Part shown: positions 34,456 to 45,640 of the stretch, one piece after another
How the letters are laid out: every line of letters starts with the position of its first letter
How positions within the stretch are numbered: position 1 is the stretch's first letter
Origin: Hysterium pulicare CBS 123377
Lineage: Eukaryota; Ascomycota; Dothideomycetes; Hysteriales; Hysteriaceae
Direction of reading: 5' to 3'
DNA: 58,744 nt
NCBI GenBank assembly: GCA_000467715.1
Contig: AJFK01000751.1
Span: 1 to 58,744 of the forward strand
The notes under the pieces: generated by a model
Database searches by the model: none
Seen by the model: only the letters and a program-made list of their open reading frames with translations
Told to the model about the DNA's origin: nothing
Position numbers and translations under genes: made by a program

Positions 34456-36316
34456 GGACAGAGGAATCTATTCAAAGATGTAAAGCGCTGACTGTTAGAA
34501 GAGAAATGAGTGAGTGTAGAGAGAATCTATCGAGAACCGGAGAAAAAACTTCGCTTATACTACCTTGAAATGACTGTGGGCTCCTTATCTATTATCAAAA
34601 GATCATAAGGGAACGCAGTCTTAATCATACTAATCTAGACTCCTCCGCTACGTGGACACTCAACGTAGGGGGTCGAGGCAAATGCGACGCGAACAACGGT
34701 GCTAGAGTAAGGCTCGGTAGCATTCTTAAGGCTAATGTTGTCATGTTGCAGTGGCAGATGACACTAGGTGGGCCCGCTGTTATATTCCAGAAAGAGTTGG
34801 CAAAGTGGTTGGGGCTTTCTAGTGTCTTATTGGGAAGTCGTCTTTACTTCGGGGTGAGAGCTAGGGGGACAAATCTCGAAAAGGAAATGTGTAGTGTGCG
34901 TTTCCTCGCTCTAACCAATCAATGAGAACAAAGTAATTTGGAGATATATATCACGCACCTCGGCAGATGCTACATGATCCCGAGGACTTGGTGCTGGGTT
35001 CATTCTGTGTTCGGCAGTGATTGGAGCTAGAAAGGATTTGCAACAAGCCAGATTGTTTCCAAACGTACGATAAAAGGTTGATGGGCATAAGACCGGAAGA
35101 TTTGCCTGCATATGGAGATATTAATACGGGAATACGGAGAATTTCCTGTAATGGGACTGAGTGGTCAATCTTTTTAAGGGTATTGCTTGCATCCCCCACA
35201 AAGCTTAGCCTGAACATCATCCGGGCCGGGCCGGACGAAGGAAATTCCGAATCGAGAATATGCCATGAACATCTAAAGATCGTCGCCAAAAAGCTTGATT
35301 TTGTTCAGTAAAAGGTGACTGAGAAGTGAGCAAAGACCGTGGGATGTGAAACACGAGCTTGTGGGGACGCCTCTTATGGCGCCTTGTTGGTCGATTACGT
35401 CGTCCCCATCTGCCACGGGTAGTCATCCCATCCTTTCATGAATGGAAACCTGTCTCTCATTAATTCCCCAAAGTAGCGTGAGCGTTGAACCTACAGTTCA
35501 CAGAAGAAATGAAGCAAGCAATCCTTGTTCATGCATGTCACACTGGATGTCGTAATTCGTCGTTTCGGGGGTATGTATCCGCGCCTACCAAAGTCTTTGC
35601 CTCAAGCCTACAAAGCCCACTCAAACTTCAGGAAAGGCATGAAAGCAAGTTGGCATCCTCAAGGCTGTTCGGAAAGTAGCATATGGGATAGGATCTTTCC
35701 CAACTTACAGAGGCAAAGTGGTTCCGGGAACGGCCAAAAATGACACCCATGGCGTGAGGCATGCCAGGCGGAAGACAAAAAGAAAAGGTTGAGACTGTTT
35801 AGAAATTGACTGGTATTTTTATATGAAAAGATATGAAAGACTTTTCTCAGAACCTATAGTTTCCCATCAGAGAAAGAACCCTATCCATATGGAAGATACG
35901 CCGAAAAGACCACAAACCCAAACCCATAGTGAAAACTTAATCCGAAGAAGCCTCCCGACTGCACATGGACTCCATGCATGAGACAAACTCAAGTTACAGA
36001 TCGGAACTCCTGAGGGGAGGTGGGCCATGCCGAGCGGGACTGATAACGCCACATGCAAAGAAATCCCGCCATCCATAAATTTGACCCAGCCAATAGGGCC
36101 TACACAGGCAGTTTGATATGTGGGTGAGCATGGTGGATAAAAATGTCCGATAGCCAGCGAAGTGAAAACTGTGCATCGAAATATATTTTCGAAATCCCGT
36201 AAGAAATGCCGGGAGAGACGTGCTTGTGAGGGGATTCCGTGCAACGTGTATGGGCTGAGAAAGTCGATCGAGATTCCAGGAGATGCGGTCACGACCTTCC
36301 CGTCCGTATCGTAGCT
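34456..36316. other. 1.9-kb intergenic region with a dispersed repeat
   Basis: The left part is the permease promoter. A GGGCCGGGCCGG run lies near 35223. Dispersed repeat copy B is at 35550-35748. Frames at 34951-35289 (minus) and 35867-36292 (minus) lack recognisable domains. Confidence 0.45.
35550..35748. repeat. Dispersed repeat, copy B
   Basis: The second near full-length copy of the element at 25860-26056, from TCGTAATTCGTCG to AAAATGACACCC. The middle word AAGGCATGAAAGCAAGTTGG is also found in copy C near 50240. Confidence 0.5.
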
Positions 36317-37246
36317 TCAATAGAATTGCTGTCCTTGAGCCATAATATCTTGGAACTCAAGTCTACGCTTTCCCGCCAGACTAGCCTCATCTGGCTCCAC
36401 GCCCTCTGGCAGATAGTGTTCTTCCAACTCGATGCTAGCCTTCTCCAAGTAAAAGAAGCCTTCAAGGATACTCTCTTTAAGCAGAGTACTGATCTCGTCG
36501 TTCACAGAATCGTACCACTTGACAACGACTTGTTTCAGTTCCGGAGCCTTTTTGAGCACATCCACAACCACACGCGCTCGTTGATGGAGCATGGCTTGGT
36601 AGATATCCTCAATTGCATCGCTCTTCCGCAACCAATCTGTATCCCATACGAATGTTACCTCGACGCGGCGAATGTTCTCGGTGGGGGAAAAGGCAGCATC
36701 GGCGAGCTCTTGCATGGTTTCTTCGAAGAATGTGGTATGGGCGAAGCCGACAGTGGCATCGATGCGGAGAACAGCACAGTCGTAATACCAGTGAACGGCT
36801 TCGGAGCTGAGCTGCTTGGAGGCCAGGAGGAGGTCGAGCGGCGGCGGGCAGTGAGTCAAGGACATGATTCCGGGAATATGGCGCCATTTGCGATGAGCGA
36901 CAATTTGTCGGGTGGTAGTTGTACCAGTTGCAGTGCCATCTCCGTCGAGGTTTCCATCGCCAGCGTCGCCTGCCTCCTCCTCCTCCTCCTCCTCCTCGCC
37001 ATCATCACCATTCTCGCCAGCACCATCCATCTCTTCGTCTCCATCTTCGATCTCCCCATCTTCCTCCTCTCCGTTGGCAGAATTCGCAGCCCGCTGAGCC
37101 ACAATCTGTGCAATTTCCTTCTTCTCAAACCAACTCCGCAAGAGCTTCTCAGAGCCTTTCTCACGCCCCGCGGCGAACTCGAAGATATTATGGCGCAGTT
37201 CGAGCGGAATGCTCATCAAGGTCGGCGAAGCGTTGACATCGGCCAT
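36317..37246 (-). CDS. Uncharacterised protein with an F-box-like start and an acidic run
   Basis: The ATG at 37246 has a strong context (CCACCATGG) and gives 309 residues; the frame is open further up but from non-ATG codons. Residues 11-25 (LMSIPLELRHNIFEF) look like the first helix of a fungal F-box. Residues 55-105 are low-complexity and very acidic (EEEDGEIEDGDEEMDGAG and a run of eight Glu). The rest is folded (LLLASKQLSSEAVHWYYDCA, RRVEVTFVWDTDW, RARVVVDVLKKAPELKQVVV), typical of fungal proteins of unknown function that score regional residues much like F-box/LRR proteins. No catalytic motif is seen. Confidence 0.6.
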   Translation of the reverse strand: MADVNASPTLMSIPLELRHNIFEFAAGREKGSEKLLRSWFEKKEIAQIVAQRAANSANGEEEDGEIEDGDEEMDGAGENGDDGEEEEEEEEAGDAGDGNLDGDGTATGTTTTRQIVAHRKWRHIPGIMSLTHCPPPLDLLLASKQLSSEAVHWYYDCAVLRIDATVGFAHTTFFEETMQELADAAFSPTENIRRVEVTFVWDTDWLRKSDAIEDIYQAMLHQRARVVVDVLKKAPELKQVVVKWYDSVNDEISTLLKESILEGFFYLEKASIELEEHYLPEGVEPDEASLAGKRRLEFQDIMAQGQQFY

Positions 37247-37956
37247 GGTGGAGGACGAGGGAATCGACATCGGGTTCGGAGCGACGAAGGAATCGACGTA
37301 GTAATCGGAAGAGTCCAATATGAGCGAGATGCCGAGCTTGTGAAGCGGTACCAGAAGGAAGGCTGAGAGGTAATGGCGGGGCGTTCGTTACCGCCAGAAG
37401 TAGTTCCTATCCGCAAGGCTGTCTGTTGCCTGAAGTGCGCCTCGTACTGGAGAGCCAATAAAGCAGTGTTGGATGTTCGACGAAGCTCGGGGGCCGTCGA
37501 GGCTGAAATAGCCTTGCAGAGTCGGAAATCAATTGATCCATGGTGAAAGTGGAAGGATGTTGTAAGGGTGAAGTCGATTTGGGTGGGTGACAGCAACTTC
37601 GAAGGTGAACCGTGGGCCCGAAGATTCCCGGCACGTGATAGTGCACGATTCGAGCAGCTCACAGGCCGTGCTAGCAATGACTCGCCGCATTCACTTTCTA
37701 CCGTCTCAGATTCTCAGATGAACAACCTATCCAAGCAATTTTATGCTTCTAAAGACGATTCCATTGCAAGTAGTACGACAACGCGAACCGTCTATTCTTA
37801 TCTTCCACGCCCGTCAAATTATCTTCCGAACGTCAAAGCGCCTTTCCGAAACGACACCATTCCTCACCGGCAAAAGCCACCTCACCGCTATCAAACACAT
37901 AACCAACAACTCTCCACAAAGCGACCTCCATAACAAATACAATCCATACACATCTC
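37247..37956. other. Intergenic region, 0.7 kb
   Basis: Holds the 5' region of the acidic protein and the 3' end of the permease to the right. A GGCACGTGATAG box lies near 37630. No gene supported. Confidence 0.45.
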
Positions 37957-39944
37957 CTATAATGTATGCAAGTCGATCTCCACGATCGGACCCGCATACG
38001 TCCTCCTTGCCCAGATAAGATAATAGACAACACTAAAGATAACCACCGATCCCGTCACTAAAGCTGCATAATTCATCGTTGCAGGAAGCACAGCCAGGTT
38101 CGTTGGCCAAAAGCTGAAGAATATGAGCAGACTGAGATAGACGCAAGCCACCACATTGTTGATGATTCCTAGAATACCTTTTAGTCGCCAAGGACCCCAC
38201 GTCAGCCCACCAGAAAGCCGGTCCGCGGATGAAGTGGAGCTGAAGGATTCGAGCTGGTTGGAGATTGGGTCGGCGATATCGCCACGGACACGACGCCATA
38301 GGAGGAGTCCTACAGTGATGAGGTAGGAGATATAGAAGCCTTCGAGGACAAGGGAGATGATGTCGTTGAAAGCCGTTGTATTGCCGATGTTGATGAGAGA
38401 AAGAAGAGCGGAGCAGGCAGTTACGATGAGGATTGCAACGACAGGAATGGTTGTCCGTTTGTCGATCTGGATTTTGCATTAGTCGAAACTATGTAGAAAG
38501 GAACCGTGTACAACCATACCATGCTCACGAGGCGCGAAAATGGGAGACCGCGATCCCGAGCAAAAGACCAAGTCATGCGAGATGCAGCAGCTAAGCTACC
38601 AAGTGCGCTGCAGAATTCGAGAATGACGATAATGCAGGTCATGATGGTAGCTCCTGCATTCGAGCCTACAGCATTGGCAAAAATGTCGATGAAAGGAAAT
38701 GCCGTAGCGCTGTGATCGGCAACATATCCGATATCAGCCGCACTAAAAAGAACCGCAAAGAGCATGCCCAGTGCAAGACAGCCGTTAATGAGAATACTTA
38801 AGACCATGGAGCGAGCAACATCAGTACTGGCGTTTTTGACTTCTTCAGACATCTGGAAAATCAGTAAAGCTACTGCATTCAAGTAGATATACTTACATGG
38901 ACTGCGGAGTCAGTTCCCACGAATGCCAGAGCATTGCCCTGCAAACCAATGAAAAAAGCCAGGGCCTGCGTACTCCATTTTCCACCGTTCACCCAGGTAG
39001 TGAAAACTTCTTTTGCAGAGTTGTGCGAGGGCGTCAGATAAACCAAGGGGATGAGGATACCGAAGAAACCAAGGATATGGATGATCAAAACCACGACTTC
39101 AATTGCGGGGAGTGCTCTGCTAACGAAAATGTTGATTGCCACACAAAGAAGAAGTATGGCCCAAATAATGAGTGTCGCTTGCCAGCTTGTGCCCTTGTAG
39201 CTGTCGTGGTTTTGGATAATGAGGGCTTGAATCAACTGCGCCACGAAGGAAGCGGCAGCAGTTAAGCCCGCAATCCAGCCAATAACCGTGAGCCAACCTA
39301 GTCCGTTAGTAAACTCCTTATCTCTTTCGTGGTTCTAGGTTTCTTACCTGTAATGTAGCTGAAGAACTTCTTACTTGACCGTGGGGCAAGAAGATTAACC
39401 CAATGATACTGACCTCCTGCCGTAGGGACCATAGAAGATAGTTCGCCGATGGCTATGAATACGGAAAGGTTGCCGAACCAGATGATGAGAAATCCGTATA
39501 TAAGCCCAGCAGGTCCGCCGCTATAAAGGAATTAGCCCCAGGCATTGAAAATGTCGCTATCCAGGTCGGATCACGGATCACACGTGGACCCTAGGGAAGC
39601 ATACTTTGAGAAGCCGAGGAAGAGAACACTGCTTTAAAATTAGTGAAGCACCGCGATGAATCCATTTCGGGGGCCTACACTAATAAGCTTTCCCATGTAC
39701 ACATCAAACCGCATGACAGACCAGTCATGCTCACCAGGCCAAACCGACGCTATCTTATTTCAACATCTTGAGATTTTAGTTTGAGCCTTCATGGCAAACA
39801 TACCTTCAACACTTGCTCTTTCCCAGCTCTCGCAAGCTCATACCTATCTTTGTCGAAGTTGCTTGACAGCTTCGCTTCGGACACCCTGTTCCTGTGATGA
39901 AGCATTTCATCATCAAGGGTCCGTAATTCAACGATCTTGTCCAT
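37957..39944 (-). CDS. Amino-acid/GABA/choline permease of the APC superfamily, seven exons
   Basis: Exons 39944-39804, 39749-39679, 39628-39605, 39520-39348, 39297-38897, 38852-38520 and 38466-37957 join in phase to 550 residues. The start MDKIVELRTLDDEMLHHR leads into RRFGLVSMTGLSCGLMCTWE, then NGGPAGLIYGFLIIWFGNLS and PTAGGQYHWVNLLAP, the classic fungal APC (Bat1/Uga4/Hnm1-like) signature. About 12 membrane segments follow, with SEEVKNASTDVARSM and ASRMTWSFARDRGLPFSRLV. The third exon is only 24 nt and is needed to keep phase. These plasma-membrane carriers import amino acids, GABA or choline; the substrate cannot be told from sequence. The ending IVEIDLHTL is short and cytosolic. Confidence 0.85.
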
Positions 39945-41190
39945 GGCGAAACTTGAACAAACTGAGACAACTCCCTAAAAGGAACCCTGACAGCTGGGAG
40001 CGGTATAGGTGAGATATGATACCCCACAGCGGGAAATAGTAGAGATCAAATATCAGATTTGAAAAGTTCCCGTTCAGAAGACTTGAAGCCAAAAGGTCGG
40101 AATAAGGAAGAGAATACCGGAGGATGAATATCAGTGACACAGCACGCATGCAATGCAAGTCAATCTCGATATTTATGTCTTCTAGAAGCTCCGCTCCCAT
40201 GTGCTTCCTGCAGCACTTTGGAGAAAAAGAGAGCACCCTGCCGTTGCCGACAGAGAAACCTCGTGTGTGTGATTGAAAGGAAGTGGTGAACCCTTTTACC
40301 CCTCAGCTGAGGAAAGCAAAGGCCGTCTGCATCGACGTGCGGCATTCGGAGATGCAGGTATGGCGTTCAAAGTCTCAGCGAGTTGCGCGAGGGGGCTTGA
40401 TGGAAGTTGGTTCGACGAGGGCGTCGCACCACGTTGTGGATAGACCGGTGCCGTGTACTGCTGTGGAATGGGCTGGGGAAATCTCCCTTACAGGGTATGA
40501 CTTACCGCGAATGCGACCGGCCAATAACAGGCGGAGCTCGTCTGCAGACGTGCCATTAGTCAAGCAACACATACTCCGTCTACAGCAAAGTCGAATTTTC
40601 CTTGGTCGGACACTGGATAGATAAGACAGTTATGCAGACAATACTGCATTGCATTTGAAGCAGCAAGAAATAGGGGAGTGAAGGCTGGGTGGCGTATCCT
40701 AATCCGAAGAAGTCTCGGTGGTACTGAGAAGCGGGTACCCGACAACTGTGCCGCATCCTCAACCAAACTAGACACCAACACAGTGGAGCTCATGAGCTGA
40801 TATCGGACCGGGTTCACAGAACTTGAAGGGCTATGCGGTTTCAACTGAAATGTGAAATGTGAAACGGAGGTGGTTGACGATGGATGTGTGATGTCGAGGT
40901 TGGCTTTGGTGCGCGGGGTTGAGCTAGGATAATTGTGCTCTAGTGGCTGCTTACGTGACGCCTACTCCAATCGTGAGTGAATGTAGAAGCATTTCGGGCG
41001 CAGTTGCGGATAAGGCGCAATCTAGCATTGGTTTATAGAAAAGATTGCATGCGCTGAAATCGAGTTGACATAGGCCAGCTCCAACTCTCAACAGCCATGT
41101 GGGAGGCTCGGCTTGTCTACCAGCCCAATAGAAAAGTGGGAAAGCAACTCCACAAACGCCCAGAACATAACACCAAGTAAACATTGCATT
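39945..41190. other. 1.2-kb intergenic region
   Basis: Permease promoter on the left and the 3' end of the rhodopsin-domain gene on the right. No reading frame here has recognisable protein content. Confidence 0.45.
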
Positions 41191-42643
41191 TCATATCCGA
41201 TTGTCTGTCCCTCGATGACTCTGAATCTCATCGCGAGGTTCATCCCTCCCTACCTCCTCCCACGCCGCACTCATTGTCGTGGTCTTGAAGATCTTCGCTT
41301 GGCTGCCCTGACTATCGGTTTCCCACTTTCCCTCTCCGCTTTCCGTACGAAGGCTAGTTATTTGGACACTCAGCGTTTCTCCGTCTGGTCTTTTTGGTCC
41401 GTCAGGCAGACCAGAGTTTGAGTTCATCGAAAGGGTTGCCAAATAACGCTTCGATTCAACGTTCGGTGATTTCTGCGTCTTGTTGCTCCCGTCCGAGAGC
41501 TTGAACGACTCGCCGGCACTTTTCTTGTATCCTAGGGTTGAAGGCGTTCCCCGCCGACGCAGCTCATCTGCACCATACATGCCCGACGGAATGGCTTCGA
41601 GGAGTGGTCGCAAGTATGGCACGCAGGAAGTGATGATGGTTATGCATTGGACAATCTGCGTGGTCAGCGTCCATTTCCAGAGATCGATGGTAGGATTGGT
41701 CGAGGTGAAGGCACTTGTGTAGGCGAGCTGAATGCCTGTGGCGATGATATCGCTTGAGGAAATTAGCGCAAAGCAGTGGAGGAAGCCAAGTCACGGCCCG
41801 GACTTACAGAGATCGGGCGCTGAAAAAGACGAGAATCGTGAACTTCTTGCCAGTACTCATTTGCAGGGTCACGATGACGTGCACCGGGTACAAAATGAGG
41901 GCCATGTCGGTGAGCATGTTAATAGCTCCCATGACCCTCCAGAACGCGGTCTGCATATGTCAGCCTAATGCAATCCATATCGCTCTGCGCCGAAATCGGA
42001 TGGCCTACCATGTTGAAGCATACGACTCCCGCACTCAACGAATCCCAAGGATGGGGCCTGCTGCACTGGAAAGCTGCGGCAAACTCGGAAGTGAGCCCCC
42101 ATACTCCTATGAAAGCTGCAAGAGAAATGCCCATGATCCGGTGGAGTTCCGATGCCGTAAGAATCATCAACAACGATATAATTGATAACTTCGCGAAGGC
42201 CAAGGTCGATATGTACAAAAGCTTAGTCGCATATTCGCTCTGGTGCTCATCAGCTTGATATCGGGTCGAGGTATGCATCAGCGGAATCTTGCCTTTTCGT
42301 AAGCCACGATTTGGGCTTTGGCCAAGGTGGAGATATCCCTACCAAGTCCATTCGCTGTTTGAATCGAGACGGCAATCCCTGATCCTATGCTGGTTATCTT
42401 CGAAGTCATCAGTACATCCGTCATATTCTGTGGGATTGAATGTGACTCGTGACATACCAAAGCTGCTATCACAAAAGCATCGTCAACGTCTATCCGTCTA
42501 TGCAGCGCTTTCTTCGTCACTAGGCGTGTTAATACCGCGAGACCCGAAGTGATCAATAAGATCCAGGTAATGACATTGAGAAAAGGGCCAATATCGTGAG
42601 CGGAGCCTGGATGTCGTGTCACAGGGAAGGGCTCGGCAGTCAT
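41191..42643 (-). CDS. Pth11-like seven-helix (fungal rhodopsin domain) membrane protein
   Basis: Exons 42643-42458, 42397-42293, 42239-42009, 41950-41808 and 41752-41191 join in phase to 408 residues. The pattern is that of the fungal rhodopsin-domain family (seven helices): FLNVITWILLITSGLAVLTR with RRIDVDDAFVIAAL, YATKLLYISTLAFAKLSIIS, TAFWRVMGAINMLTDMALIL, and WTLTTQIVQCITIITSCVPY. LRPLLEAIPSGMYGADELRR precedes a 110-residue polar Ser/Thr-rich cytoplasmic tail. Relatives such as Pth11 sense surfaces in plant pathogens; most have no known ligand. No CFEM domain is seen. The second intron appears to use a GC donor (GCAAGA...CAG), so that junction is less certain. Confidence 0.78.
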
Positions 42644-43644
42644 CGCATCTCATTCAGAATGATTCAAAGAGAGATCGGAGTTCCGTGCGCCTACTGAAAA
42701 GCTAGAATGTATGAGTCGTCAAGAATGGCATCGCCGCGGCGTATGGCTTGAAATGTAAGATTGAGGCTTCGTCCCAAGCTTTTCAGGCGTAGTGAACTCT
42801 TCTCGCACAGTTGGGATATGTAAAGAGGAGCCGTCGGTGATAGGATGTTGTACACGCCCACCGTCCGTGATGCAAGGATACCATTACAGGCGCGTTAGTT
42901 AGTGCAACGTTACGCGTCAAATGTTTGCTCAGATGGATTCCGCTCCTCGGAGGGACAGGCTGTAAGCGCCCGACTGAAATTGGCATGAAAACGTCTCCTG
43001 GTAGATTCCAAAAAAAAATTCTCCGACTCGATCTCATCGGTTCGACAGCGGTCTGAGCTCGGTTGGCGATGAAGCGTCATCGCCCATCCCGCATGTCTGT
43101 GGAACTGTGGTGATTCTCTGGTTTCACCGCAGATGAGAGGTCAAATTGCACTATCGATTACTGGTGCTAGGCGATTTGCCGTGGAACACGTCCTCCGATA
43201 TCCTGTAATTTGAGCCTTCCCCAAGCGAGGCAGATCATAGTCGCAGCACACATTCATCTTGAGAGAATATCACATGTGGACCAGTACGCAAGCGCAAGGA
43301 GTGGAAGCAATGCAGCAACCCTTGGATTTTCGTGCTCCGTACACTGAAGCACGACTAAACCGGATGAAATAAACTTCCCACGCAACAGCAATGAATGTAT
43401 CGTTGAGAAAAAGCGGGCCAGGGAGGGAATAATTTTCGCCGCAAAGAGTGAAAAAGAATCGTCTCGGCAGTGCCTAATTTTCCCTCATAAAATTGCCAAC
43501 CACATGACTAAAGCCGATCCAACTTTCTTGTGGCTCTTAGTTATGATAATTAAATCTGGAGCCCTTCTGCCCAGGCTTCCATTGGGGCATTATTATGCAG
43601 CGAGGATGCCTCTTTCAGCTCCGAAACGACGATAGCATTGCCTC
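42644..43644. other. 1-kb gap between receptor-like gene and repeat-protein gene
   Basis: Promoter of the rhodopsin-domain gene and 3' region of the small repeat protein. An eight-A run lies near 43011. No gene supported. Confidence 0.4.
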
Positions 43645-43995
43645 TTATTGAGCAATACTAACTGGATCAGAAGTCTCCTCTTCGATCACAGGCTTAGCCC
43701 TGCGAACCACCGAAACGGGAACCAGGCCCTTCGACTCCAAAGTAGGGACGTCCCTAACGGCAATCGAAACAAGATTTGGAAGCTCTCGATCGAGCGGTGG
43801 AGCAATCCTCCCAGCAATCGAAACTGGGTTGGGGGTTTCTACATCGATGGCTGGTGCAGCGCGGTTCGCAATGGAAACGGGATCCGTTGTTTCGACGTCA
43901 ATCGCTGGTGCATTTCTCTCGATCGCATACAAGGGAGCTGACAAGACCAGGCTCAAGATGCTCATCATCGGGAGAAAGTATGTCGCAGGCCGCAT
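43645..43995 (-). CDS. Small secreted protein of five 18-residue repeats; possible RiPP precursor
   Basis: A 116-residue, intronless frame. Residues 1-20 are a signal peptide (FLPMMSILSLVLSA). From residue 28 to the end, five units of exactly 18 residues follow (the last lacks its final Arg), of the form xAPxIDVETxDPVSIAxR; units 1, 2 and 5 are closest and 3-4 more diverged. Each unit is preceded by Arg (residues 27, 45, 63, 81, 99). Such signal-plus-tandem-repeat proteins include Kex2-processed repeat proteins and dikaritin RiPP precursors, and a UstYa-family gene lies 694 bp upstream on the same strand. Against this, only one junction is dibasic (VRR) and the repeats have no Tyr, Phe or Trp; the only aromatic near them is in PLYAIER before the first unit. 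It could also be a surface protein. Confidence 0.7.
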   Translation of the reverse strand: MRPATYFLPMMSILSLVLSAPLYAIERNAPAIDVETTDPVSIANRAAPAIDVETPNPVSIAGRIAPPLDRELPNLVSIAVRDVPTLESKGLVPVSVVRRAKPVIEEETSDPVSIAQ

Positions 43996-44689
43996 CTTGG
44001 AGAAATCGTACGCCTCGGGGACTGACGGGCGTTATTATAGAGTAGAAAGGAGGTTAGGATTATTTCTTACTCGGTATGAGAATCAATTTCGGTGCCAAAT
44101 GTTCTTCCTGCTTCAGATGGCGATAATTCCGAGAGGAAAATATGGACTGAAGTGATGGCTGTTTGTCGCAAGATATTAGAACGCTTATGCAGAGCGATGC
44201 CGCTGTCTCCCTTGCGATCTTAGGTTGTAGCATTATAGGCAGTTGGCCGTGTCTGGGCCCTCCTCAACGTGTCACGTAACATAGCGAGTAGTAGTCGTCT
44301 CAAGTTTGTGGCGAGATGTTAGGTCGCGTGTGCGAGTCGCAAGGAGGCGTTTGATGGTTTCAGACTACCAACATGCGGTGTATTCAGGTAAAGTAAGTGA
44401 GCATAACGATGGTAGCAAAAGAACTGACATTTTAGCCCGATGCGCTTGGCTCTTCAATGTGAGCAACTTGTCATGGACTCCGCTGGAAATTTAGGAAATT
44501 CAGTGACAGGTAACAACTGGTAAAGCTGTGTAGCAACTCTCCGGCAGTGAATGTAACCCTTCAATAGGCACAACATCCGTGATTCGCAGCAATTGAACTG
44601 CATACCTTCAACTGGGTCTCGGCATGTCCACGTAAGTAAACATGCTGTAGTGTCCTACTGTCTTCCAGCAGACCTGATCAAGTCTGCAT
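43996..44689. promoter_or_regulatory. Gap between the UstYa-family gene and the repeat-protein gene
   Basis: 694 bp that must hold the repeat-protein promoter and the oxidase 3' end. A TGTCACGTAAC word lies near 44270. No coding frame supported. Confidence 0.4.
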
Positions 44690-45640
44690 TTATTTATCCT
44701 CTTTCGGTCCGTATGGATCCTTGTGCCCATGAAGGTCAAAGTAGGATCTCATGACGGGAAAATACGGCGAATCTTCCGGGCAAAAGGCAAAAAGCTCCAG
44801 CGAATGGTTCACCTCTCGATAATCATCGAACTTGTGACATGCATGCTGTTCAGGTTGAGTAGCCCAAGCAATCATCTTGTTCCAGTCACGGCACTGCCGA
44901 ATCTGGCCGTCTCCGATATAATGTGCCTTTGCAGCTGGCATAGGCGTATCATCAGCCATGCACATGATGTCCTGTCGAAGCCCGTCTAGACAGTGGAAGA
45001 GATGGTCCACGCTGATTATTTGCCCTTCGCCACGTTCGTTCGCAACGATGGCTCGACGGAGTAATTTCTACAGCACTGATCAGCAGGTATTCCTCTCCCT
45101 GGACGATCAGACGAGACATACCACGCAATGCAAGTCGTGATATCCTTTGATGTAGTAGACGCTTCTTTCTGTATCCCAGGGAAATCGTGTAGACTCCATC
45201 AATTCGTGCCGTTTCGCGAAATCATCCGACAAAGCAATAGCTACTGGATCGGTGTCGATAGCGTCCCAAGCGTCGTCGGCGAAGCTCTGATTGATTTTGG
45301 GATTCCAATATTCCGTAAAAGCATGATAAGCGATGGGGGTGTCAAAAGCGAGATGACCTAAGCTATGAGATCGAGTATCAAATTTTGGGACCTAGAAACC
45401 AAGCCTACCGTACGGACTTCGATATCGGCTCAATTCGTATTGGTGGTCTTGTAATTGAGTATTGCGAACAAACAAAATCACATTGAGCATGATAGACAAT
45501 ACCAAAAGAGCGAGAAACGTGATAACGCTGCGGGACAGTTGATGCTCGCGAAAGTTCAACTTCAACGGGGCGGATTCGTGTTCTTCGGATAGGTCTTCAT
45601 CGTTGTTGACCAGCAGATACTGATGCTTGGGAATGGTCAT
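44690..45640 (-). CDS. UstYa-family (DUF3328) oxidase
   Basis: Exons 45640-45409, 45357-45122 and 45067-44690 join in phase to 281 residues. An N-terminal cytosolic tail (MTIPKHQYLLVNNDEDLSEE) is followed by one membrane helix at about 38-58 (SVITFLALLVLSIMLNVILF). The family hallmarks are both present: HDLHC at 151-155 and HLFHC at 178-182, each an HXXHC motif, followed by LDGLRQDIMCMADDTPMP. Also typical are YWNPKINQSF, then DDAWDAIDTDPVAI. UstYa proteins catalyse oxidative ring closure or other oxidations on RiPP precursors (ustiloxin, phomopsin, asperipin, victorin) and some act in other secondary pathways. Co-directional with the repeat-protein gene, it suggests a small peptide-modifying locus. 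The match to the family is strong, the substrate is inference. Confidence 0.88.

Noticed and set aside
35223-35236. GGGCCGGGCCGG as a regulatory site
   Set aside because: A single GC-rich word with no gene start beside it; probably chance.
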